A stretch of DNA of 64,000 nucleotides. It comes from Tupaia tana (lineage: Eukaryota > Chordata > Mammalia > Scandentia > Tupaiidae). Where the stretch lies: positions 83,941,407 through 84,005,406 of the forward strand of contig JAKSZU010000009.1 of the NCBI GenBank assembly GCA_026018925.1, given 5' to 3'. Below are positions 9,315 through 22,381 of this stretch, piece after piece. The notes under the pieces were generated by a model. That model did not search any database. It saw nothing but the letters and a program-made list of their open reading frames with translations, and was not told the origin of the DNA. Each line of letters opens with the position of its first letter. Position 1 is the first letter of the stretch. A program made the translations under genes and the position numbers.

Positions 9315-12300
9315 TGTTTGTACACCAACAATAAACAAACAGAATTGAAGAAAGCAATCCCATTTACAATAACCACAAAACCAATAAGTAATCTAAGAAT
9401 AAAAGTTACAAAAGAGGTCAAAGATCTCTGCAAGGACATGTATGAAATACTTGAAAAAGAAATAAAAAATGATTTTTTAAAAAGTGGGAAAACATCACAT
9501 GTACATGGATTGGAAGAATTAATATAGTCAAGATGTTGATCCTACCCAAATTAATCTACAAATTCAATTCAATCTCAATCAAATTACCAGAGATATTCCT
9601 CATCGAAATAGAAAAAAAAAAAACATAAGCATTGTTTTGAATAATAAAAGACCCTGTGTCACCAAAGCAATACCATGCAAGGGAAATAAAGTAGGAGGCA
9701 CCTCAATTCTTGGCCTCAGAACTGTGATAATTAAAACAGCATGGTATTGGGAAAAAAAAAAAAAGGACAAGTAGAGCAGTGGAACAGAATTGAGAACCCA
9801 CAAATAAACCCCAAACATAGAGCCAACTAACTCTTGAAAAGGGGCATAGGACAATTCACTGGGAAAAAGAAAATCTCTTCAGCAAATGGTTCTAGTTGAA
9901 CTGGATATCCATCTGCAGAAGAATGAAACTGTACCCTTATCTCTCACCACTAACAAAAATCAACTCAAAATGGATAGAGGATCTAAACATAAAACCTCAA
10001 ACTATAAAAATACTGGTGGAAAACACAGGAAAAACTCTTGGAGACCTTGGAGTAGGTAAAGACTTCTTAAAGCAGATTCCCAAGCACAGGCACTAATTCC
10101 AGAAATAGACAAATGGGACTATATTAGGCTGAGAAGCTTCTTTACAGCAAAAGAAACAGTAATTAGAGTGAAAAGACAACCCTCAGAGTGGAAGAATACA
10201 TTTGCAAACTATACCTTATAAGGGAGTGATAACCAGAATATATAGAGAACTCAAGCAGCTTACCCACCAAAAAAAAAAAAAATCAATCTAATTAAAATAT
10301 GAGGAAATAAACTGAACAAACAAATCTCCAAAGAAAACATATAAGCCATCGAAAATCATATGAAAACATGCTCAACATCTCTTATCATAAGGGAGATGAA
10401 AATCAAAACTACAATGAGATAACCACTTGAAACCAGTCAGAATGGCTATAACTTAAAAAAGTAATAATAATGATAAGTGCTAGCAAGGCTGTGGTGAAAA
10501 TGGAACTCTCCTACACTGTTGGTGGGAATGTAAATTAGCGCAACCAGTGTGGAAAATGATAGGAAGATTCCTCAGAAACCTACCAATAGAACTACCATAC
10601 TATTAAATAATTCCACTCTTAGTATTTAACTAAAAGACAGAAAAGCCCTAAGTTGGAAAAACACTGGCACATTCATGTTTATTGCAGCATTATTTACAAT
10701 TGATAGGACATGCAATCAACCCAAATATCCAAAAATAGATGATTAGATTAAAAAACTCTGGCATATATACTCTATGGAATACTACTTACTCATAAAAGAC
10801 AATGAAACCATGACAGATGATACAAAATGGATGAATATGGAAGAGTTGATGATAAGCAAAACAAGCCAGGGTATGAAAGACAGACTGTATGACCCTACAC
10901 AATATATAACAAATCTCTGCACTCTATAGCAAAAACTAAAGGTTTGGTAGGTACAGTAGTAGAAAGAGCAACTGTAGATACTAGAGATAGTAAGGATGGG
11001 TTAATATTGGGGTGGGCAATAGAGGGAGGGAGGGAACAGAGGAAAAAATATGTTTAATTGACATAGAAATGAAAAGGTATTTGCTGATGATAATGTATTT
11101 GGTAATGTCTTGATTGATATGTACTGTATTTGTGATGAAAAAAGAAATGTACAGTGTAAAGCTATATAGTGATTACATGTAAATTAAATAAACAAATGAT
11201 TGTTTAAACAGAAAAAAAAAAAAAACTTGATATTTGAGCTGAGAGCAGCCCTTTTCAAGTACTAGGGAAACTGAAAATTTTCTGCTCAGACTTTCCCCTC
11301 CAGATCTCAAGATGTAGGCAGGGCCAGAGTAATCCTCAACTCTTATGGAATTTACTGTGCAAAGGGTGAAAAGTAGAACTACAGAGATATTGCAAATCAT
11401 CTCTTCCTGCATACCTCTAATCGCTCATATTTAACTCCAAGAAATTAGGAAAAAATACATAATCCATTAGATAACCAGAAACAGCTACAGAGGCACAAAA
11501 AATATGAGAAATCAAGAAAATATATCTTCCCCAATGGAAAAGAATTACTCTTCATCATCATAGACAGTACAATGGAATTCATGGAAATGTCAGATAAAGA
11601 ATTTAGAATATTCATAGTGACAAAGCTAACAGAGATGCAAGAGAAGAGAGACAATGAACTCCAGAACATGGATGAGAAAAGAGACAACGAGTTCCAGGAG
11701 GTGAGGTAGTTTTTGCACTATTTGAAAGAGGGAATACAACCATAAAATGAATCAAACAGAACTATTAGAGATAAAGGCTGTAATACAGGAAATCAAAACC
11801 TCCCTTGACAGTATTAAAAGTAGATTAAATCATGTAGAAGATTGAATCTCAGATGTATAAGACAGAACTTCTGACCTAGAAAAATTCACCAAAAAGACTG
11901 AGAAAATAACTCAAAAAATGAGAAAAGATATAAGAAATACTAGATACCATTAAATGCCGAAACATCTCAATAATTGGTATCCCAGAAGGTGAAGAAACTA
12001 ATACGGGCCTTGATATTCTATTCCATGAAATCCTGGAAGAAAACTTTCCAAACCTAGAGAGGTATTCAAATATCCAGACCCAAGAAATACAAAGGACCCC
12101 AAATAGAATAAACCCAAGAAGATCTTCTCCAAGGCACATCACAACCTGATAGATCAAAACCACAGACAAAGACAAGATACTTAAATTGGCAAGAGAGAAA
12201 CATAAAGCTACTTAGAAAGGTTATCTCATCAGGTTAAGATCAGACCTCTTGTCAGAATCAATGCAAGCAAAGAAAGAATGGAAAAATATATTCAAAGTGT

Positions 12301-12620
12301 TAAGTGGAAAACAATTTCAACCACGAATACTATACCCAGCAAGATTATCCTGCATGTGGAAAGGAAAGAAAAAACACATTATCAGATACACAAAACCTGA
12401 AAGAATTTACCAACATCAGACCAGCTCTCCAAGAAGTTGTGAAGAGAGTACTATGCCAGGAAAACTAAAGATAAACATACAGAAATAAGAGTACAAAAAA
12501 AAAATCAAGTAAATGGTCAATGTAATGGTAGAGACAAGTCTGGAAATATCAATAATAATGTTGAATGTTAATTTCCAGAATTTAAATGGAGAGATCAGAC
12601 CACAGAAACACTGCAAATTC

Positions 12621-14792
12621 TTTTTTTTAAATTAATTTATTTTTTATTTACATTTTTAATACATTCAGTTACATTATTTAGCTTACAACGTGATCATTTC
12701 AATATTTGAACATTTATCCCCGGTCTAGTTGATCAAAATATAGCAACATTACCTCCCTGTCTCAACAATGCTGTCTTCGTATCCCTCCTCCAAATGTTAT
12801 TCCCTAGGCCCCTCTCCCCCACACACCCCACATCTGGCATTTACATCCATCACTTCTGTTTGTACATCCTTTAGCCCGTCAGTTTCAGTTATAGAGTGCG
12901 GACATTCGGTATATATTAAGTGGGGACATACAGTGTCTCTCCTTCATAGCCTGGCTTGCTTCACTCAGCAGTAAATCTTCTATATTCTTCCACTTTCTGT
13001 CAAAAGCCAGGGTTTTGTTGTTCTTAATGGCTGAATAGTATTCCATAGAGTATATGTGCTACAGTTTTTCAATCCATTCATCTGTACGGGGGCATTTGGG
13101 TTGATTCCATGTCTTAGCAATCGTGAAAAGTGCCGCAATAAACATCGATGTGCAAGCACTTTTCCAATGAGAAATTCTTCTGTCTTTTGGGTAGATGCCG
13201 AGAAATGGGATTGCTGGATCATATGGCAGATCTATTTGTAAATTTTTGAGGAATCTCCAAATTGTTCTCCACAGTGGTTGGACTAATTTACATTCCCACC
13301 AGCAGTGTAAGAGAGTTCCCCTTTCACCACACCCCCACCAACACTTACCATTTTTTGTTTTTTTTCATCTTAGCCATTCTGACTGGGGTTAGGTGGTATC
13401 TCATTGTTGTTTTGATCTGCATTTCCCTTATGATGAGGGATGTTGAGCATTTTTTCATATGCCTTCTGGCTATTCATATGTCATCTTTACTGAGTGTTCT
13501 TTTCAACTCCTTCTCCCATCTTTTAATAGGGTTCATTGTCTTTTTTCCAATCAGCTTCTTTAGTTCCTTATGTATTCTGGTTATCAATCCCTTATCTGAT
13601 GCATAGTTTACAAAAATATTTTCGCATTCTGAGGGCTTTCAATTCACACTAATTACTGTGTCTATTGCCATGCAGAAACTTCTTAGTCTGATATAATCCC
13701 ACTTGCCTATTTTGGGGATTATCAACTGTGCTTTGGGGGTCTTATGTAAGAAGTCTTTCCCTACCCCAATGTCTCCCAGTTTCCCCAGTGTTTTCTAGAA
13801 GCAGTTTAATAGTTTGGGGTCTTAGATTTAGATCCTTGATCCACCTTGACTTGATTTTTGTCAAAGGTGAGAGGTAGGGGTTAAGATTCATCTTTCTACA
13901 GGTGGAAGTCCAGTTTTTCCAGCACCATTTGTTGAAGAGATTTTCCTTTTCCCACTGGATTGACTGATACCCCTTGTCAAAAATCAGTTGACTGAATGAT
14001 TGGGGATTTATTCCTGTGGACTCAATTCTGTTCCATTGGTCCACATGTCTGTTCCTAGGCCAATACCATGCTGTTTTGATTACCACAGCTTTGTAGTATA
14101 TTTTTGGGTCAGAGAGTGAGATGCCGCCCATTCCACTCTTCTTTTGTAGAATTACTTTGGCAATGTGGGGTCTTTTATTATTCCAGATGAATTTTATGAT
14201 TGTCTTTTCTAAATCTGTGAAGAATATGTCTGGTACTTTGATTGGCATTGCATTAAATAGGTAGATTAATTTGGGTAGAATTGCCATTTTGGTTATATTA
14301 ATTCTTCCAATCCAGGAACATGGGATGTCCTTCCACTTTTTTGTGTCATTTTCAATTTCTTTCTTTAGCTTCTCATAGTTTTCCTTGTGGATGTCTTTAA
14401 CTTCTTAAGTTAGATTTATTCCTAAGTATCTTATACTTTTAGTGGCTATCGTAAATGGAATAACTTTTTTCAGTTCTATCTCCGTCTGCCTCTTGTTTGT
14501 ATATAGAAATGCTATAGACTTCTGTATATTAATTTTGCATCCTGCAACTTTACTGTATTCATGCATTACTTCCAGAAATTTCTTCATGGAAATCATTGGG
14601 TCTTCTATGTACACAATCATGTCATCTGCGAATAGAGAGAGTTTCACCTCTTCTTTTCCTATTTGGATGTCTTTAATTTTTTCCTCTTTTCTGATTGCGT
14701 TGGCGAGGACTTCCAGTACTATATTGAAAAGGAGTGGAGAAAGTGGGCATCCTTTCCTTGTACCCGTTTTTAGTGTGAAAGCTTTCAGCTTT
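12621..14792 (-). mobile_element. Young 5'-truncated L1 (ORF2 C-terminal half and 3'UTR)
   Basis: The A-rich tail is at 12621-12660 (as T's) and the 5' truncation at 14792. Flanking duplication 'tgcaaattc' at 12612-12620 and 14793-14801. Long open pieces remain: 14405-14787 carries the reverse-transcriptase core ('[16 protein letters not shown]', catalytic 'FADDM'), and 13742-14287 carries '[13 protein letters not shown]' and '[16 protein letters not shown]'. Truncation lies within the RT domain, so endonuclease and ORF1 are missing. The long open frames suggest it is much younger than the L1 at 4790. Confidence 0.92.
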
Positions 14793-15091
14793 TGCAAATT
14801 CAACAGAAGAGAAATTCATTACATGAGACCAAACTAGTGAGATAGAATTTTACAACTTTCGACTAAAACATTAGTGATTTTCTTCTATGCTCTGTATTCC
14901 AGATTTAAGGATTTTTGTCCTCTCTTGAGCTGTTGATAAGTTCATCTACCTACTGTTTGAACAGAATCCTAACCTTTTCCATGGATTTAATTCTTAAGCA
15001 AATTTTTCTTAGCATTCTTTGATTTTGATTTATTAAACTACAACTGCTTTTCTTGAAATCAAAAATTACATTTAAAAAATACCTATTTAAT

Positions 15092-15352
15092 GGGAACCAG
15101 CAGTTAGCGTAATGGCTATGTCGCTGGACTCCCACATAGTCAACCGCGGTTCGCATCCCGGACCCGGTGGCTTGAAACTCACACCGGGCACGTGTGCGTG
15201 CATGCCCAAGATCCCAAGAGGAGAATGGAGGAGAAGGGATTGCGGCGTGACCATCCCCCCTGGGGGGTGATTTCTCGCTTTCTGTCTCTATGTCTCTCTC
15301 TGTCTGTCTGGTGAGCGCACGCCCCCTATAGTGAAAACCTCTCAAAAAAATT
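15092..15352 (+). mobile_element. tRNA-derived SINE, family A (young)
   Basis: Begins GGGAACCAGCAGTTAGCG. An A box-like 'tagcgtaatgg' and a B-like 'ggttcgcatcc' are visible. Target duplication 'cctatttaatg' at 15082-15092 and 15353-15363. Confidence 0.95.
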
Positions 15353-15763
15353 CCTATTTAATGACAACAATGAGCTATATAGCCTCTGCTAAATGCTGAT
15401 TTATAGTATTTTCATTCTACTCACTGAGTTTTATGTCTAAAATGAGACATGTGTTCATAGATATGTATATATCAGCTGCACTTGCTATTGAAAGTATTTA
15501 GATTAATTAAGATCTTTTGTAAGTCAATAAAATGTGGAAAAGAGGCATGGAAAGAAACTAGATATGAGAGACAGTGTGAGAGGAGGTGAGAAATGGCAGA
15601 GGGTGAGGGGAGGGAATCAAGAAAAATAAAAGTAACAAGAAATTAAAAATTATCTGTTGATGATAACATGTATAGTAATATGAATCAATATACAGTGTAT
15701 TCTGGGTGGGAAATCTCACTTGGTATGCTGTAATGATGTACAGTGAATGAATGTAAAATAGAT

Positions 15764-15966
15764 TTTTTAAAAGGGAGAGTATAGGAGGGAGGGAAACAAG
15801 GGGGAGGAAAAGCAAAACATTTAATGAATATAACAATGGAAAATTATCTGTCGATGATAACATATATGGTAGTATCTTTGACTGGACCAATATGCAGTGC
15901 TTTCATGCTGGGAAAATTAATTTTATATGCTGTAAAGATGTACAGTAATTAAATGTTAAAAAAACT
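15764..15966 (+). mobile_element. L1/HAL1-type 3' end fragment
   Basis: A second copy of the same 3'UTR ('ctgtcgatgataacatatat', 'gtaaagatgtacagtaatta') ending in A's. It lies in tandem with the 3' end of the preceding element, so it is either a separate short insertion or a duplicated tail. Confidence 0.7.
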
Positions 15967-15984
15967 TCATTCTCATTGTGGCAG

Positions 15985-16130
15985 TATTAAAAGCTATGTT
16001 CTTTTAGAAAGTGATTAGTCATAGGAACTCCTTCCTCATTAATGGGATTAGCCTTTATAAAAGTGACTTCACACAATACATTTCCTTTTTCCCCTTGTCT
16101 CCATTTTGTAATATAAAGACACAGTGGTCA
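15985..16130 (+). mobile_element. MaLR-like LTR remnant
   Basis: Contains 'agtgattagtcataggaact' and 'cattaatgggattagccttt' followed by 'ataaaag', an order typical of MLT1-type MaLR LTRs. Strongly diverged. Confidence 0.4.
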
Positions 16131-16278
16131 ACCCATCTGCAGAATAAAACCACAAATTTATTGTCAGTTAAAAGATGAGAAACAGTGGAGATTTAATTAA
16201 CAAGGTTGTCAAAATTACATATACAGTGTTTGAAACATAGAAAAATATGTGTTTATAGAAAGGCACATTAGAAAGAAA

Positions 16279-16450
16279 GAGCTGGCTAGCAGGTGGCATG
16301 GTGGTTGAGGCACTGGACTCCCACATGGCTGACCATGGTTCAAGTCTAAGACCTGGTGGCTTGCTTTTTCCTCTCTCTCACTCTTTGTCTCTCTGTGCTC
16401 AAATTAAAATAATAATAGTAATAATAATAGAAAATAAAATAATTATTTTT
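16279..16450 (+). mobile_element. tRNA-derived SINE, family B
   Basis: Reads 'gctagcaggtggcatggtgg', 'ggttcaagtctaagacctgg', a CT-rich tract, 'gctcaaattaaaa' and an AAT-repeat tail. Family B is shorter than A and lacks A's 'cccaagatc..gaggagaatgg' middle. Confidence 0.85.
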
Positions 16451-16979
16451 AAAAAGAGCTAAGAGATAAACAAATATTGAATACAAATAAAGCATTAGAA
16501 GATAGATGTAAGAGGATGTTCTTTTAGGGTTCAAGAGAAGATGAGGATAAATACAGATTCAAGACTGGTACAAGCCAAAAGGTTGTGAAAATTGATATGC
16601 ATACAATAACATTTTTAGGTTAATATGAGATAAATTGAAGCAAATTTTCTTTCTGTTCTTTTTTTGTTATGTTTTGTTTTGTTTTGATTTGTTATGTTTT
16701 AGCAGCCAAGCGAGTTTATCTGTTCATTCAGCAAAAGATATTGAGCACCATCTCTGTGCCAGACACTATGCTGGGTCCTACAGAAGCTCATAATCATCAG
16801 AAATAAATAGTTGCTCTGAAATATGAACAAGAGTAAAGATGAGGCTTGTAAAATCAAATTGGTAAAGTATGGTCAAAGCCAAGATTTAGCTCAAGCACAA
16901 AAGTTTGGTCTAGGCTATAGTTGTTGAGATTTAGGACTACATTCTAAAGAACATTCTGACAAAGAAGTGGGAAGTTTAA

Positions 16980-17165
16980 GGAAATTTTTATGATTTAACG
17001 TCCTTACAACCTGAAAGATTAGTACTATTATTATTCTCATTCTACAGATGAAGAAAGTGAAATTCAGAGTGAATAAGGCATTTCCCCATAAGCACTCTTC
17101 TATTAATAGAAAGTAACAGAGTCCAGGTTTAAGCACAGTTTGATCTGACTCCAAAACCCATAGGC
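16980..17165 (+). mobile_element. MIR (ancient mammalian SINE)
   Basis: Order of features fits the MIR core: 'ttattctcattctacagatg', 'aagaaagtgaaattcagagt', a decayed library of the 'ttgcccaaggtcacacagc' segment, and 'ctgactcc'. Very diverged, as expected of MIR. Confidence 0.65.
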
Positions 17166-17170
17166 TCCTT

Positions 17171-19392
17171 ATCTCCAAGTATGACACATGAACAATATTC
17201 ACTGGGTGCTTTTCAAATGACTGAAAACCTCATAAAAATAGAAATGACCAATTATGGAAATAAACAACAGTGATGACTGAACAGGCAGAATTAGCTAAGA
17301 GTGACAGGTAGTATAGAATTTTGATTTTTCTGGGTAGAAAAACATTGAACTATTACTACTACCTTCATTAAACATTTAATTGCTTTTCAAACCTCTATTA
17401 AAACTACAAAATGCTATCATAATGTTAGGTATACTTAGAAAATAAGCCATGAAATCTATCTAAAAAATTTCCCCCAAATGAAATATAAATTACTTTAAAC
17501 ATTGAAGAGTTTAATACTTTTGCTGTATGTATTAAATAAAAAAGATTTATACAAATATGATCAGATAATTTGTAGGTCTAATATCTCACCCAGAAAATGA
17601 TTTGTAGTAATTATAAGGGTAATAATTACATGCATCACCTTATCAAAAACAGAAAATGTTGGGTGTTTACTTAATAGCTATCAAACACACACACATAAAC
17701 ATATATATATTGATATTGAAAACAATTACACACATATATACAAACACAAACATATATATAAGAATAAACACCCACAAACATATATGGAACATGTGAAACC
17801 TCAAAAGAACTATTGTTTACATATGGATCTTTCAGACACACCTACACAGTGATATAACATTCATCATTAGTAAATTAAATTTTATATGCAAACTAAATAA
17901 AACTGTTCATTTGATACTTGGAAAAATCAAAGCAAATTATTAATCTTTTCACTTAGTGAAACTAGACACTTTCTTTAAATGTCCATTATGTTCAATTACA
18001 AAAGTAATTGATACAGGTCAAAGAATACCTCAATGGACCATAAGAATAAGGAATATGCTTAGAGAAGATCCAGAATCCTTAAAATTCAATTCTAAAAGAT
18101 GTCCTCCACAAGTTTTGAATATTTTACTCTCTCATTACAAGATCAGAGAACTTTCTTTGCTTTAATTTTAATATTTGCCAGTAAGAGAAGACATATAGTC
18201 CCTCTCTGTATACATTTTGCATCATAAATAAATGTAGATGGTAGTGATATGTATATCAAGGTGCATATTACTTCAAAGCTTGATGGATGGTTCAGCTACA
18301 TGAAATGACTGAAAATGAGAAGGTCAATCTCTTAAAATAATCACTAACTCTATTAATTTTTAACAGTAATCTGTAGCAAATAAGCAAGAATTTCTTTATC
18401 ATCATTCAAATCTCATCCAAAGGGATATAAACCAGTATTTGGAAATAACAGCGAAGATATAAAGTAAAATCCTCAAAGTCCAATAGACATCCGTGGAATA
18501 AGATGGAAAAATGGGAAGAATTCTAATTTATTGAAAGAATTTCCCCCAAATACAGCACTGTGAAAAGAGAATAATCAAGACATAAAGCAAAAACTAGAAA
18601 TATTCAAAATTCTGTTTATATTTTATGCACATTAATACATTGCTTTCCCCAAGTTTCCAGGGTAGAGTTCACTTCAGATTTAATCTTTCTTTTTAGGAGC
18701 CACAGTTCTGCACTTCAGCATACATTATATATAAATAAGAGACCAGAAGTTCATAAAAGTTCATTAGAGGAAAAATAAACACAAAGATGAAATTAAATCT
18801 GTGCTTAAGGACATGACATTTGAGAATGCAGAAGGAAATTATCTCCCAAGAATCAGAGTAAGCTACTAGATATTTTTGCTAATATTTACTTAATCTCTGA
18901 GGTATTTTGAAAAGAAAGATCTGCCCTTAAAATGTTTTAATGGCTTAATTTGATAATAGGCAATAATTTAATCTAAATAGTCAAAACTATCACTGACCCA
19001 ACATATTAAGCTTGTGTTTATAAATGATAGCTTTAAAACACATTAACAATAACTCATTCTATTTTAGTGCATTATGACCAGATCCTTCAATATAAAAATC
19101 ATTGTGCTATTATGCTTATCAAATATATTGTTTCTAGGCTATTTCTACTATGTTTAATAGCATAAATTCACCACACGAAATTTATCTCTTCCTTCACTGA
19201 TAATGGAACATTTTGAAAAATATATTTTAAACTTTAATTAGCAAAATGATGTTGAAATAGATTTTGTCTCAATTAATAGACATAGTAAGAAAGCAAAATT
19301 TGTAAATTGAGTTGCTTTTTATTTAAAGATATTTAAGATAATATCACAAAATTTGAGACTTGGACTATCACTTCATATTTCTATGATTTCTT
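17171..19392. other. AT-rich single-copy intergenic DNA
   Basis: No gene, SINE or L1 recognised. A weak CA/TA-rich simple region lies at about 17688-17790. Open frames here are at most about 70 codons and resemble nothing known. Confidence 0.5.
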
Positions 19393-19663
19393 TTCTCTCT
19401 CTTTTTGTTTATTTTGGAGAGGTATTTGCTATAGGGCATGTGCACTCGCCAGAAAGACAGAGAGAGACAGAGAGACAGAAAGCGAGAAATCATCACCCAG
19501 GGGGGATGGTCACGCCACAATCCCTTCTCTATTCTCCTCTCAGGATCTTGGGCATGAACACACATGCGCCCAGCATGAGTTTAAGCCACTGGGTCCAGGA
19601 CTCAAACAGTGGTCGACTAAATGGGAGTCCAGCGATGTAGCCATTATGCCATCTGCTGGTCCC
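19393..19663 (-). mobile_element. tRNA-derived SINE, family A
   Basis: Antisense copy ending 'ctgctggtccc'. The flanking duplication 'catatttctatgatttctt' is exact at 19374-19392 and 19664-19682. Confidence 0.95.
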
Positions 19664-20287
19664 CATATTTCTATGATTTCTTAGTTTGAACTTTGCATTC
19701 TGTCTTATAAATTATCAGGAATATATTTAAATGTCATAATAATTAATTATTTCAGTATAATTCCAAATCAGTACATTTTATAATTATGTTTACATGAAGT
19801 ACATTTATTATACATTTGCATTTATTTTTAAAATCATTATATTCAAAAACACACTTTAACTCTACTTCTAACAGTGATTTTTGCTGAATTCCTAAACTGC
19901 TTTATTTTCTAATGACAATAGCCCTTTCATGAATGATATTTTTATGCAGGGTACACTAAAATATACTTTGTACCAAAAAGAAATGCAACTTTTTCAGAGT
20001 GTATTTAAGTGTCCAGGTAGAGAGCTGGAACACAGCAGGTTACATTACTGTGGAAAGAGGGAGAATTTTGACCATTGAAACTGGGTTAATTCCCCTATGC
20101 TTATATAAAACTGACAAAATGCAGGAACTCAGTGTTTATGATGGTAAATGAAAAACACTCAAGCAATCAAGCTTCAGGGAATTCAATTTATCCACACACT
20201 TCAGAGGCTAAATCAACTGTGGTGAGTTCTGAAAATATGGAGAAAGAAATGACCAATTTAATAAAATTTTGTAATTATGTTTTTATA

Positions 20288-20410
20288 CATTTTTGTCTTT
20301 TTTTAAATTTACATTTAACCATTGTATGTTTTTGCAGCATATGATATGGGTTCTCAAAGCATAAATATATTGCATGTCAAGCAAGTCAAAGATAATATTT
20401 TTTCTTAATC
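20288..20410 (-). mobile_element. L1 3' end fragment
   Basis: 'aaatttacatttaaccattg' and 'tttgcagcatatgatatggg' match the fragment at 39592-39700. A short truncated L1 tail in antisense. Confidence 0.6.
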
Positions 20411-21215
20411 CGCTGTTACAAAAAATGTTTCTAAGCCTCAGATGATGGCCCATAGTCATGGTACTTTGTTGATCTGGTTATATGAAGATTTTCTGCATAC
20501 ATATTAAAGATTAAAGTGAATAACTATTACCAATCAATGTCTATAATATAATAATTCACAAAAGTAAAAAACAAACAAACATAAAACTGTCCAATATCTG
20601 AATACGTAATATGGAAAACCTGCAAAGAGAAACCAAAGGGTAAATGGCCCAGACCAAAGTACAGTAAGTAAATGATGTCTGTGGGATTTTCTTTCAATAA
20701 AAAATTAGTAGTACAGATAGCTGACTCTGATGAGAGGAACAGCAATCTAGGCAAAAAATGTCTATGCATTCAAAATTAAAATTGATAAAGCTTTTTTAAG
20801 AATCACCCTTATGTATTCTGAACTTCTTTAGAACAAGTCAAATTAAAATAAAACCCCAATATTCAAATAGTTAGTCTGACCTTAAAGTCTAAAGTAATAC
20901 AATTCAATCCTTTCAACTTTTACTAATGATATATGAATGAGTTATAGTTGTATAAAATATTCTTTTACCATATATCCACTTAGACATGATTATTCTGCTT
21001 CTTAAATGTATTTTCAAGCTCTCTCTTGGTGATTTCAAAAAATGAATGGTTAAGGGCTGAATAGTACCTATCATGGAAATACAGCAGTCTTTTATTTATT
21101 TGAAAGTAGTAACCAGGGTAAGTCCTTTCAACACATTGATCGGATGAATCGGAACTTAGGAAAAAAAAAAAAAAGGCCTTGACAGAACTGCAGTGATTAA
21201 ATCTTTAACAATCCC
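20411..21215. other. AT-rich intergenic DNA
   Basis: No repeat or gene recognised apart from an A-run at about 21162-21174. Confidence 0.45.
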
Positions 21216-21475
21216 AGGCACCAGCAGATGGTGTAATGGTTACATCATGGTCAACTGCGGCCCAAGTCTCAGATCTTGTGACTTAAAACTCATGTCAGGC
21301 ATGTGTGCATGCATGCCCAAGATCCTAGGAGGAGAACGTAGAAGACAGGATTGGAATGTGGCCATCCCCCCTGGGGTGGTAATTTCTCACTATCTCTCTG
21401 TTTCTCTCTCTGTCTCTCCAGTGAGTGTACATGCTCTATAGCAAAATTCTCTAAAAAAAAAAATAAATAAAAAAA
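21216..21475 (+). mobile_element. tRNA-derived SINE, family A (diverged)
   Basis: 'ggcaccagcagatggtgtaa' head, 'gcatgcccaagatcctagga', CT-rich tract, 'ctctatagcaaaattctct' and an A-rich tail. Confidence 0.88.
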
Positions 21476-21824
21476 AATAAAAACCATTAATAATTCCAAG
21501 AAGGTGATTAAGTAGAAGAAATAATGATAGCGGGTAGTGATGGAAGAAAAAAGCAGTTTTTAAAAACCTCTATATAGATATTCATAACACACTTATTTGA
21601 CTTCTCTCAAAACTGGAAACAATCCAATTATCTTTCAACACTTAAATAGTTAAACAAATTGTGGACATCCATATATACCATAATAAAAACAAACTATTGA
21701 TATAACAAATTAATATGTGACTCTCCAGAATACTAAGCTGAGTGAAAAAAATTCCCAAATATTGCATTCTATAATTTTTACTTATGAGAATGGGATGAGA
21801 TGGAGTTGAGTACAGTTTGTTTGG

Positions 21825-22072
21825 TATTTTTTTTTTTTTTGCCATAAGGTATGTATGCTTGCTAGAGGGAGACAGAAAGAGATAGTGAGTAGGAAAGTGA
21901 GAAATCACCTCCCCCCATGGGAGATTGCCATGACACAATCCCTTTTCTATTCTCCTCTTGGGATTTTGGGCATGCATGCACACATGCCTGATGTGAGTTT
22001 CAAGCAACTGGATCTGAAACTTGAACTGTGGTAACCATGTAGGAGTCCAGTGTCTTAACCATAACTTGCCCT
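21825..22072 (-). mobile_element. tRNA-derived SINE, family A (old, diverged)
   Basis: Antisense copy starting with T's at 21825. It carries 'gccataaggtatgtatgctt', 'caatcccttttctattctcc' and 'gagtttcaagcaactggatc'. Confidence 0.85.
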
Positions 22073-22102
22073 GGTAGTTATGGTTTTAAAAAGAATCATG
22101 AG

Positions 22103-22350
22103 AGACCAGCAGATGGCATGGAGGTAAAGCTCTGGATCCCACATGGACAACTATATGGTTCAATTCTCAGACATGGTCACTTGAAAATCACCCAGGGCAT
22201 ATGTGGGCACATGCCCCAAATCTTGAAAGGCGGCGGGATTAAGTCATGGTCATCATCCCTCCCTCCCACTTTTCACTTTCCCTCTCTTTGTGTCTCTCTA
22301 GCTCCCTGGCAAGCCCATGTGCCCTATAACAACAACAACAACAAAGATAG
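22103..22350 (+). mobile_element. tRNA-derived SINE, family A-related (old)
   Basis: Head 'gagaccagcagatggcatgg', 'tatggttcaattctcagaca', CT-rich block, 'gccctataac' and a CAA-repeat tail. Confidence 0.8.
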
Positions 22351-22381
22351 CACGAGAAATCTTTCCAGAGATTGAACTGTT

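Larger units (their letters stand above)
4790..11222 (+). mobile_element. Full-length but decayed L1 (5' repeats, ORF1, ORF2, poly(A))
   Basis: ORF1 remains span about 5110-5981, ORF2 remains about 6600-10950, and the 3'UTR ends in poly(A) at about 11211-11222. ORF2 begins with an endonuclease domain (6841-7188 includes 'VNTYALNTGA' and 'IVGDPKTPLSPLDRSSRQ'). The usual catalytic GDFN is GDPK here, so the nuclease is dead as well as frameshifted. Reverse-transcriptase remains lie near 8700-9000. Three later insertions interrupt it: an RPL23A pseudogene (6027-6552) and SINEs at 8011 and 9013. Confidence 0.9.
11223..15763 (+). mobile_element. ORF1-only LINE (HAL1-like), split by later insertions
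   Basis: Element pieces are 11223-12620, 14802-15091 and 15364-15763. The 5' leader (11223-11570) is followed by an ORF1 remnant from ATG 11572 ('MEFMEMSDKEFRIFI') to about 12467, broken by stops such as TAG in 'EVR*'. After ORF1 the sequence does not enter ORF2. Once the inserted L1 is removed, it continues into 'ttgagctgttgata', 'acctactgtttgaacagaat' and 'cttttcttgaaat'. All three recur in order in the minus-strand element at 1190-3769. The 3' tail reads 'ctgttgatgataacatgtat' ... 'gtaatgatgtacagtgaatg'. Confidence 0.75.

Noticed and set aside
9234-9527. Open frame with a Tyr-Ile repeat protein
   Set aside because: It is a translation of the SINE's (TA)n tail joined to L1 ORF2 remains.
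11223-14792. Head-to-head L1 pieces suggesting a twin-priming inversion
   Set aside because: In twin priming the inverted part lies next to the 5' end of the sense part. Here the minus-strand L1 has its own 3' tail and a 'tgcaaattc' duplication, and the plus-strand element resumes after it, so it is a nested insertion.
16735-16800. Motif 'tattgagcaccatctctgtg' followed by 'ccagacactatgctggg', typical of an ancient dispersed mammalian repeat
   Set aside because: It probably is an ancient repeat (L2 or MIR relative), but too short and diverged to assign.
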